Source of the DNA: Candidatus Poseidoniaceae archaeon
GTDB taxonomy: Archaea > Thermoplasmatota > Poseidoniia > Poseidoniales > Poseidoniaceae
Direction: 5' to 3'
DNA: 5,211 bases
Assembly (NCBI GenBank): GCA_013330765.1
Contig: DUHU01000238.1
Location: 7,082 to 12,292, forward strand
Made by a program: the position numbers and the translations under genes. Under the pieces are notes generated by a model, which made no database searches, was not told the origin of the DNA, and was given only the letters and a program-made list of their open reading frames with translations. Within the stretch, counting starts at the first letter, position 1. Every line of letters starts with the position of its first letter. Positions 1 through 5,211 of the stretch are shown here, piece by piece.

Positions 1-222
1 CACATCCTTGCGCTCGACACGCTGGCAGGCCGCCACATCTGGCGCCGCATGCTGGCGGCTGGACGGCCGCGTGCGGTTTCTTTCCCTGTGTTGCTGTTTT
101 GTCTTTTGCTCGGACCGCTCGGCTTCGCAGCAGGCATGGCGCTGACGTGGAACGTCGAGGGATCGGACCTGGCGTCGGTTGGTGAAACCGCTCAGAAGGC
201 ACAGGATTCGAGCACGTCCTGA
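1..222 (+). CDS. C-terminal part of an ABA4-like (DUF4281) membrane protein, cut by the window edge
   Basis: The first plus-strand frame is open from base 1 to a TGA at 220-222, giving the last 73 residues of a protein whose start lies outside the window. The fragment opens with H-x-L-A-x-D-x-x-x-G-R-x-I (H1, D6, G10-R11). It continues into a basic stretch and a proline before a hydrophobic helix at about residues 27-50 that contains L-G-P-L-G (37-41). As I recall the family, this order (histidine and aspartate, G-R near the end of one helix, then a last helix with (F/L)GP(L/V)G) is the C-terminal signature of ABA4-like proteins. These are small four-helix membrane proteins named after the plant neoxanthin-synthesis factor and also found in bacteria. 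The tail of about 23 polar residues after the last helix is longer than I expect for the family. A carotenoid or isoprenoid role is inference only. The 3' end overlaps the convergent serS gene by 31 bases. The alternative is another small integral membrane protein with a similar last helix. Confidence 0.7.
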   Translation, partial: HILALDTLAGRHIWRRMLAAGRPRAVSFPVLLFCLLLGPLGFAAGMALTWNVEGSDLASVGETAQKAQDSSTS

Positions 223-1481
223 CCGCCCATGTAGGGCTGCAACACGTCGGGCACCCGCACGCGCCCGTCCTCGAGTTGGTTCTGCTCCATGATGGCCACA
301 AGCGCACGGCTGGTGGCCACGGCCGTGGAATTCAGCGTGTGGGCGATGGGCTGGTTGGCGTGACCTGGAACGCCGGTCCGGATTTGAAGGCGGTTGGCCT
401 GGTAATCCGTGCAGTTGGAACACGAAACGACTTCTTTGTACGCCTTGGCGCCTGGCAACCACGCTTCGAGGTCGTACTTGCGGCTCGCCACGGTGCCCAT
501 GTCGCCGGTGCAGATGTTTACGACCTCGTAATGCAGGCCGAGGTCGTCCCAAAGGTCAACGCAATTCTGGAGCAGTTCCTCGTGCAGGTCCCACGAACCC
601 TCGGCCTCGCTGATCACGATCTGTTCGACCTTGCGGAATTGATGGACGCGCCAGATGCCGCGATCGGACTGACCGTGTGACCCAACTTCACGTCGGAAAC
701 AGTCGGACACGCCGACCAAGCGCATTGGGAGGTGCTCGCTGGGCACGGTCTCGCCCATGTACATCGCCGTGAGCGGATGTTCGCTCGTCGCGGTCATGTA
801 ATACCCGTCAGGGTCGATGCCGTACATCACCGTCTCAAAATCACCAAGGTCGGTGACGCCTTCGTAAGCGGTCCGGTTCATCATCACAGGAGGTTGTACG
901 ACGGTGTAACCGCGCGCTCGGAGGAAGTCCACGGCATAGGTGGTCAGGGCCATCTCCATGCGTGCAAGGTCCCCTTTGAGGTAGTAGAATCGGCTCCCTG
1001 TGACCTTTGCAGCACGCTCAAGGTCGACCCAGCGGTTCATCTCGATCAGGTCGTTGTGCGTACGCGGATCGAAGTCGAACGTCGGCTTTTCTCCATGAAC
1101 CGAATGCACGGTGTTGCCGGATTCGTCTGCTCCACTGGGCACGGCTTCGTGCAGCAGATTAGGAATGCTCATTCGTACAGTATCGCGCGCAGCCAGCGTT
1201 TCGTCGACCTCTTGCTCCATGGCCGTGATGCGGTCACCGATGGAGGCGACCTCGGCCAGCACGCGCTGCATCTCTTCCTGGTCACCGGCCTTCTTGGCTG
1301 CGCCAATCGCACGGGCGGCTTGGTTGCGTTCTTTTCGAAGCGCGTCCGTGGCTTTCAGAAGGTCGCGCCAAGCGCCATCGAGACGAATGACCTCGTCGAT
1401 GGCGTCGTGCGACAAGCCTCGCCGGTCATGGTCCGCACGGATGCGGTCCGGTGCGTCGCGGAAGAGCGCGATGTCCAGCAT
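192..1481 (-). CDS. serS: Seryl-tRNA synthetase (class II, common type)
   Basis: This cytoplasmic enzyme activates serine with ATP and charges tRNA-Ser (and tRNA-Sec where present). The 429-residue length is normal for the family and the gene is complete. The start M-L-D-I-A-L-F-R is the canonical SerRS N-terminus, and a GGAGG ribosome binding site lies 7 bases upstream. Residues about 27-105 are charged and heptad-like, forming the antiparallel coiled-coil arm that grips the long variable arm of tRNA-Ser. The catalytic domain follows. Motif 1 is around 176-200 (G191 to P198). The serine-binding loop is T232-S233-E234-H235-P236. Motif 2 starts at F262-R263-R264-E265 and runs to R278-V-H-Q-F-R-K-V-E286. 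Near the end are a C-S-N-C-T-D-Y-Q segment (353-360), motif 3 from N384 to about 400 with the conserved R392, and the terminal P-Y-M-G-G. The E-H-P and L-N-S-T-A variants resemble archaeal or haloarchaeal common-type SerRS rather than typical bacterial ones. It is not the zinc-dependent methanogen type. It lies 52 bases downstream of the protease gene and probably shares its transcript. Confidence 0.97.
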   Translation of the reverse strand: MLDIALFRDAPDRIRADHDRRGLSHDAIDEVIRLDGAWRDLLKATDALRKERNQAARAIGAAKKAGDQEEMQRVLAEVASIGDRITAMEQEVDETLAARDTVRMSIPNLLHEAVPSGADESGNTVHSVHGEKPTFDFDPRTHNDLIEMNRWVDLERAAKVTGSRFYYLKGDLARMEMALTTYAVDFLRARGYTVVQPPVMMNRTAYEGVTDLGDFETVMYGIDPDGYYMTATSEHPLTAMYMGETVPSEHLPMRLVGVSDCFRREVGSHGQSDRGIWRVHQFRKVEQIVISEAEGSWDLHEELLQNCVDLWDDLGLHYEVVNICTGDMGTVASRKYDLEAWLPGAKAYKEVVSCSNCTDYQANRLQIRTGVPGHANQPIAHTLNSTAVATSRALVAIMEQNQLEDGRVRVPDVLQPYMGGQDVLESCAF

Positions 1482-1488
1482 GGTGGTG

Positions 1489-1493
1489 CCTCC
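1489..1493 (-). promoter_or_regulatory. Ribosome binding site of serS
   Basis: CCTCC on the plus strand reads GGAGG on the minus strand, 7 bases before the serS ATG at 1481. This fixes the start and shows Shine-Dalgarno-led initiation inside a probable two-gene transcript. No AT-rich promoter element is visible in the 52-base spacer. Confidence 0.8.
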
Positions 1494-1533
1494 AAGTCGA
1501 CGAGCGAAGGACCGTCCTCATCAGGCTTCGCCA

Positions 1534-3699
1534 TCAGAGGGAGATGCCGAAGGCGAACAGGCTGCTCCCCGCAAAGAGGAGCCCGCCGACCAGATAACCA
1601 AGGATTGAGCCGCCGTTCAACAACGGGAGGCCGGCTTGTGCGCGACCTGTGGACACCGCTCGCATGAGGAAAGCATAGCCGGCCAAGCCACCCAGCAGGG
1701 TGGTCAGCCCCACGAGGAGGCCGTCGGTACCACCGAGGTACTGCACCGCGGAAAGGACAAGCATGCCGGGGAAGATGACGTCACCAAGCCCCATGAACAT
1801 CGCATCCCGCCCGCCAGTGCTGGCGGTGCTCGATGCTCCGGTGGACGCTGGAGCCTCGGGGGGAGGCGTCGGTCGATCTTCGGTGAACTGCCCCTCACCG
1901 TATCCTTCACTGTCCTGAATGAAGGAGTAGTCGCGCTTCTGTGGCGCGACCAACAGGATGGGGAGGCGCAGCCCAATCATGGTGTCCGCGAGTTCCAACA
2001 TGTGGCGGCTTCGGTACACGGCCCATGCGTCGTAGACCGCTGCGGCGATCATGAACACGATCACAAGAGGAGGAACGAAGGTCACGCCGAGCATGGTGAT
2101 CACACCGGCCCCGACAAGCACCCCGACGGTGTTGACCACGTACCACTCTGAATGAACGTAGAGCAGGACCATCATCACCAAGCCCACGGCCAGACCGATG
2201 ATCGAGGCCATTGCATCGAACACAATTTCGCCTCGGAGGAACATGTCTGTGGTGACCAGACCGGTCTGAATGCCGTCCTCGTTCACCAGAGCAATGCGCC
2301 ATTCGTCACCGGCGATGACGGCCAAGTGCGTGATGCCGTCCAGGTCATCAACCACGAAATATTCGACCAGGGAACTGCGGACATACATGCTGAGGGCCTC
2401 GTCCGTGAGGACCCAGACCTCCACTGTGTCGCTGCTGTCCACGTCGCTGACGACGATGTCCACGACAGCGCCACCGACGTCGTCCAAACGAAGACGGCTT
2501 TCTTCCTTGGGTTCGGCCACACCGGCGCTCCACGAGGTGTTCCAAGTCCATGCCTGCACCGCACCGCTTGCGTCGCCGAGCCAGATGAGGCGTTCCTCGG
2601 GGGCATCGTTGATCTCGTACCATGGAGAGGCTCCAACGTGACCCGTCGTGAAGGAGGCATCGCCGTCGCCTGAACGGTCCACGTTCATCACGGTCTTGGC
2701 CATGGACATCGGGTTATTTTGTTCGTCAAATCCACCGGAGACGTCTTCCAACTCGATGACGAGGGCGTACGTTTCACTGACCAACATCCAATGGTCAGGA
2801 CCGAGCAGCTCGCTGTGAACGAAGCCCTTGTTGATGTCCAATTGGGCCGGAATTTGCCAAGCCGCTTGCTGTCGGTAGACGACCGTCCCGCCTTCGTCAA
2901 CCGCAACATAGCGCCACAGGGTTTCGGCTGCATCGATGACGTACACGTCGTCGTCACCCAAGACCGCTGCTGCGCATCCGACAATCTCGAGGGTGATTGG
3001 ATTGGATTCGTCGTCAAGAGTTTCCTCAAAACAACGGAACACGTGGTTCATGCTCCCGTCGTCGTTGATGTTCCACACGTATGCCCCGTTGAACAGGGTC
3101 ATTTCCTGTCCCGTGCCGGTGGGGTGATGCGTGGCCCGGACGAAATCTCCGTTCAGAGCGGTGTCGTCCGAAGGCGCGTGGGGATAGGTGGCCGTCCATG
3201 ACGTGGTGCCGTTGGCCCAATCCCCGGATTGGACAGAGGTGATGATGTTCGTCCAATTTCCGTCGTTGAAATCAAGTTCAGCGAACACGGCATGTTCGGG
3301 ACCAAAATCGGCGACGAAGTGCCCCTCCGGTCGTGATTCCTCCTCGCTCTCAAAGGGCAACACACCAGGATCGTCGACCAGCAACACGTGAGCAAGTGGA
3401 ACGGTGGTGTACATCAGGGCCAGCGCGAGAATGGCCATGACGCCGTATTTGATGACCCACTTCGCACCCATTCGCACCAGGAAGAGGATGGCTGCGGTGA
3501 AGATGAAAATCATCACCAATTCAAGAAGAACAAAACGGACTTGAGTCGAACCCGACTCGCCAAAGGCTTGCAGTTGGTTGGCGTCGTAGAATGGACGGAT
3601 GACCAGTCCGAGGAGGATGGTCCCGACGAACATTGCTGCCATGCCGAGCATGGACGCCCATTCGCCACGGTCTGTGGACGCCGTCTCGGTGGAGGGCAT
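1534..3699 (-). CDS. Presenilin/SPP-type intramembrane aspartyl protease (A22) with a large extracytoplasmic insert
   Basis: This is a predicted nine-helix intramembrane protease that would cut transmembrane segments of other proteins within the bilayer. Numbering from the ATG at 3699 (721 residues), helices lie at about 19-36, 55-76, 84-108, 493-514, 520-538, 540-561, 636-654, 659-679 and 691-717. The catalytic pair is Y556-D557 in TM6 and G637-L-G-D640 in TM7. TM9 begins with L-P-L-L-N-G-G, where P692-L-L replaces the usual PAL. Basic residues in the TM2-3, TM6-7 and TM8-9 loops are predicted cytosolic, matching presenilin topology. TM6 and TM7 are joined by a Pro/Thr/Ser/Gly-rich linker (about 587-632). 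Between TM3 and TM4 sits an acidic, Trp-rich domain (about 109-488) with several short strand-rich repeats resembling propeller blades. It also has three N-x-S/T sequons (N148, N163, N387) and the protein's only two cysteines (C223, C242). Archaeal homologues I know are about 300-330 residues, so this is roughly double. The 3699 start is preferred because AGGA lies 6 bases upstream. An ATG at 3723 is possible but has no such site. The family call is firm; the propeller fold is inference. Confidence 0.9.
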   Translation of the reverse strand: MPSTETASTDRGEWASMLGMAAMFVGTILLGLVIRPFYDANQLQAFGESGSTQVRFVLLELVMIFIFTAAILFLVRMGAKWVIKYGVMAILALALMYTTVPLAHVLLVDDPGVLPFESEEESRPEGHFVADFGPEHAVFAELDFNDGNWTNIITSVQSGDWANGTTSWTATYPHAPSDDTALNGDFVRATHHPTGTGQEMTLFNGAYVWNINDDGSMNHVFRCFEETLDDESNPITLEIVGCAAAVLGDDDVYVIDAAETLWRYVAVDEGGTVVYRQQAAWQIPAQLDINKGFVHSELLGPDHWMLVSETYALVIELEDVSGGFDEQNNPMSMAKTVMNVDRSGDGDASFTTGHVGASPWYEINDAPEERLIWLGDASGAVQAWTWNTSWSAGVAEPKEESRLRLDDVGGAVVDIVVSDVDSSDTVEVWVLTDEALSMYVRSSLVEYFVVDDLDGITHLAVIAGDEWRIALVNEDGIQTGLVTTDMFLRGEIVFDAMASIIGLAVGLVMMVLLYVHSEWYVVNTVGVLVGAGVITMLGVTFVPPLVIVFMIAAAVYDAWAVYRSRHMLELADTMIGLRLPILLVAPQKRDYSFIQDSEGYGEGQFTEDRPTPPPEAPASTGASSTASTGGRDAMFMGLGDVIFPGMLVLSAVQYLGGTDGLLVGLTTLLGGLAGYAFLMRAVSTGRAQAGLPLLNGGSILGYLVGGLLFAGSSLFAFGISL

Positions 3700-3705
3700 G
3701 AGAAT

Positions 3706-3709
3706 TCCT
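3706..3709 (-). promoter_or_regulatory. Ribosome binding site of the presenilin-type protease
   Basis: TCCT on the plus strand reads AGGA on the minus strand, 6 bases before the ATG at 3699. The in-frame ATG at 3723 has no purine-rich site at this distance. This is the main reason for choosing the shorter protein. Confidence 0.55.
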
Positions 3710-3727
3710 AGAAGCGGGGACATTTGA

Positions 3728-3741
3728 CCGCATCGGTGCGG
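3728..3741. promoter_or_regulatory. Inverted repeat in the divergent protease/folC spacer
   Basis: CCGCA, a TCGG loop and TGCGG form a perfect 5-bp inverted repeat in the 82-base spacer between the two divergent genes. It could be an operator read by a dimeric regulator, or a small hairpin. In a GC-rich sequence a 5-bp repeat can arise by chance, so the call is weak. No convincing archaeal BRE/TATA box is visible in the spacer. The only AT-richer patches are around 3701-3706 and 3721-3726. Confidence 0.25.
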
Positions 3742-3771
3742 CCAACGCCATGATGATGACCCCTCGCCCCC

Positions 3772-3778
3772 GGAGAGG
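3772..3778 (+). promoter_or_regulatory. Ribosome binding site of folC
   Basis: GGAGAGG ends 3 bases before the GTG at 3782, with the GGAG core 6 bases away. It supports GTG as the true start. No in-frame ATG or GTG lies between the upstream in-frame stop at 3725 and 3782. Confidence 0.7.
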
Positions 3779-3781
3779 CTC

Positions 3782-5065
3782 GTGGACGAGCAAGGCCCTC
3801 GCGCATGGCTGGATGCGCGACGCGCGCGCGGCATGGCCCTTGGTTTGGAAACCACGCACCGCCTTCTGGCTGCGCTTGGACGCCCCGACCGAAGGGCATC
3901 GACGGTCATCCACGTCGCCGGTTCGAACGGGAAGGGCACGGTCTGCGCCATCCTTGCTGCCGCCGCTCACGCCGTTGGGCACACCACCGTCCTGTTCACG
4001 TCGCCTCACGTGGCCCGGATCGAAGAACGGATCCGAATTAACGGCCGACCGGTGAGCGCTTCAATGTTCGACGAGGCCCTTGTTCGCGTCAAGGCATGCG
4101 CCGAAGAACTCGATCTTGAACCGACCTTCTTCGAGACGACCATGCTCGTCTCATGGGCCGTATGCGACCTGGTGAAAGCAGATGTCGTCGTCCAAGAAAC
4201 CGGTCTTGGTGGCCGCCTCGACGCCACGCGAGCGACCAGAGCGGACCTGTGCGTCGTCACCTCGGTCAGCGTCGAACATGCGGCCTTGCTTGGCACCACG
4301 CGTGCCGAGGTGATGAAGGAGAAAGCGGCCATCGCCAGACCTGGAAAACCGTTGATCCTCCGCGACCCAGAGGACGATTCAGTGCTCGAAACCGCACGTC
4401 GCACGGCTCAACAGGCTGGCGCCTTCGACCTTGAGCACGAGGGTCCGGCGAGCGAGGTCATCCTCGTGACGGTACCCGGAGACCTCGACGTCCGAGAAGA
4501 GGCGACATGCCTTGCGGATGCTGCTTGCTCGGCCATCGGATGGTCGACGGGCGGCCTCTCGGACCTTGCGGCCCGTGTTCGGTGGCCGGCAAGGGCGCAA
4601 TGGATCGGGACGACGTCGACCGGATGCGGGCCTATGCTCATCGACGCCGCCCACAATCCCTCTGGACTGGCGAGGGCCCTGCCTGGCTTGTGGCAAACCT
4701 TCCAAGGGCACGTCGGCGCAGGTGCATGGCGCCTGCTTTTTGGGACCTCTCCTCAAACGGACCTGGAGGACATGCTAAGGCCGTTGTTGGAGCGTTGCCG
4801 TTTGAGCCATCCCGAACGGGTCCTGCTCGTGGCGCCTGAAGGAGGGCGGATGCCCGGCATCGCTCCGGAGGTGCTTCGAGAGGTCCCTTGGTCGAGCCTC
4901 AATGAACCCGAATGCTTCGCCACGGTGGGTGCCGTCGTCCGGCACATGCGAGCCAAACCGATGCCGACCTTGGTGCTCGGTTCGCTCTACCTTGCGGGGA
5001 ACGTCCTGACCGAACTTGGCTTGGACTCGGACGACGACCTCAGCCTCCTGCCCATACAAGGTTGA
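3782..5065 (+). CDS. folC: Folylpolyglutamate synthase / dihydrofolate synthase (FolC, Mur-ligase fold)
   Basis: This cytoplasmic ATP-dependent ligase adds glutamate to dihydropteroate and/or to folates, making the polyglutamated one-carbon carriers. The protein is complete at 427 residues, normal for FolC. The P-loop is G47-S-N-G-K-G-T53. T73-S-P-H76 leads into the E-R-I-R-I-N-G segment. T115-F-F-E118 sits where FolC proteins bind the pterin. E139-T-G-L-G-G-R-L-D-A-T149 is the metal/omega-loop signature. E165-H166 stands where D-H is usual. K181 in E-K-A-A-I is the expected carbamylated lysine. W268-P-A-R271 and D288-A-A-H-N292 mark the start of the C-terminal domain (normally D-G-A-H-N), and G400-S-L-Y-L is near the end. 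The start is GTG, with GGAGAGG just upstream and the family's usual L-G-L-E-x-T-x-x-L-L leader shortly after it. It is transcribed divergently from the protease gene. Whether it performs the DHFS, FPGS or both reactions cannot be told from the sequence alone. Confidence 0.94.
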   Translation: MDEQGPRAWLDARRARGMALGLETTHRLLAALGRPDRRASTVIHVAGSNGKGTVCAILAAAAHAVGHTTVLFTSPHVARIEERIRINGRPVSASMFDEALVRVKACAEELDLEPTFFETTMLVSWAVCDLVKADVVVQETGLGGRLDATRATRADLCVVTSVSVEHAALLGTTRAEVMKEKAAIARPGKPLILRDPEDDSVLETARRTAQQAGAFDLEHEGPASEVILVTVPGDLDVREEATCLADAACSAIGWSTGGLSDLAARVRWPARAQWIGTTSTGCGPMLIDAAHNPSGLARALPGLWQTFQGHVGAGAWRLLFGTSPQTDLEDMLRPLLERCRLSHPERVLLVAPEGGRMPGIAPEVLREVPWSSLNEPECFATVGAVVRHMRAKPMPTLVLGSLYLAGNVLTELGLDSDDDLSLLPIQG

Positions 5066-5211
5066 GGCAGAAGCCATGGAACAGAGGCACTCCTCCGAAA
5101 TTCATCGTGCTCTCCGCATCGAGGCCGCTTGGCCACTTCCTTGGCTCCAAGGTCCTCTCGGCGCTTGGTTGAAACCGTAACTCAGGCCCTGTGGGTTTCG
5201 AGTCCATTCCC
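5066..5211. other. Right-edge stretch with no secure gene
   Basis: After the folC stop, 146 bases remain. A minus-strand frame is open from the window edge (first ATG at 5207) to a TGA at 5040-5042. It would give at least 55 residues, overlapping the folC end by 26 bases. It could be the tail of a convergent gene, but shows no recognisable motif. A plus-strand frame with ATG at 5076 and TAA at 5178-5180 would give 34 residues and has no clear ribosome binding site. I recognise no RNA gene here. Confidence 0.4.
5139..5152 (+). other. Hairpin downstream of folC
   Basis: CCTTGG, CT, CCAAGG is a perfect inverted repeat about 75 bases past the folC stop. It would fold as a 5-bp stem with a GCTC tetraloop. 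No T-run follows, so it is not a typical terminator in either archaea or bacteria. It may stabilise the 3' end of the folC transcript or be chance. Confidence 0.25.

Noticed and set aside
1320..1534. ATG overlapping the protease stop (TGATG at 1532-1536) opening a short frame that runs into serS
   Set aside because: It is out of frame with serS, runs mostly within the serS N-terminal region and ends without motifs. The canonical SerRS start with its own GGAGG is sufficient. At most it could aid translational coupling.
732..1667. Long plus-strand open frame (311 codons) antisense to serS
   Set aside because: It lies opposite a clear serS gene, has no domain-like sequence, and is the expected shadow of a GC-rich coding strand.
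1636..2673. Two plus-strand open frames of 171 and 173 codons opposite the protease gene
   Set aside because: Their His/Asp/Gly-rich composition is the antisense image of the real gene and contains no recognisable domain or ribosome binding site.
5110..5140. A-box-like TGGCCAAGCGG on the minus strand, resembling the D-arm of a tRNA-Ser or tRNA-Leu
   Set aside because: No T-arm or pairing 3' acceptor strand follows on the minus strand, so no cloverleaf can be built.
5191..5211. T-arm-like sequence (GGGTTTCGAGTCC) suggesting the 3' end of a tRNA on the plus strand
   Set aside because: The loop carries one base too many for the T-loop consensus with its G53-C61 pair, and no anticodon stem with a 7-base loop or matching 5' acceptor strand is found upstream within 90 bases.
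1..5211. CRISPR arrays, insertion sequences, attachment sites and tandem repeats
   Set aside because: None were seen: no regularly spaced direct repeats, no transposase-like frame and no long terminal inverted repeats.

Overview
This window looks like a GC-rich (roughly 60% by eye) stretch of a marine archaeal genome, most plausibly Marine Group II (Candidatus Poseidoniales) or a related Thermoplasmatota lineage. The basis is an archaeal-flavoured common-type seryl-tRNA synthetase (T-S-E-H-P serine-binding loop and an L-N-S-T-A motif 3), an archaeal presenilin-type intramembrane protease, tight gene packing and Shine-Dalgarno-led starts. The taxon is an inference; no ribosomal RNA or other phylogenetic marker is present.

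Layout, left to right. (1) Positions 1-222, plus strand: the 3' end of a small membrane protein resembling the ABA4-like (DUF4281) family, cut by the window edge. (2) 192-1481, minus strand: a complete seryl-tRNA synthetase, serS, whose 3' end overlaps gene 1 tail-to-tail by 31 bases. (3) 1534-3699, minus strand: a 721-residue presenilin/signal-peptide-peptidase-type (A22) aspartyl protease. Its two catalytic motifs (YD and GLGD) are intact, and an extracytoplasmic domain of about 380 residues is inserted between TM3 and TM4. It lies 52 bases upstream of serS on the same strand with no visible promoter between them, so the two are probably co-transcribed. (4) 3700-3781: a divergent intergenic spacer of 82 bases with a perfect 5-bp inverted repeat. 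(5) 3782-5065, plus strand: a complete folylpolyglutamate/dihydrofolate synthase, folC, with a GTG start and a good ribosome binding site. (6) 5066-5211: about 146 bases with no secure gene. It holds a small hairpin and a short minus-strand open frame that could be the tail of a gene beyond the edge.

The genes do not form one obvious pathway. serS (translation) and folC (one-carbon metabolism) are housekeeping genes; the ABA4-like fragment hints at carotenoid or isoprenoid chemistry. The most unusual item is the protease: a canonical nine-helix presenilin core carrying a large acidic, tryptophan-rich, probably beta-propeller ectodomain. That architecture suggests built-in substrate capture or sensing outside the membrane coupled to intramembrane cleavage.
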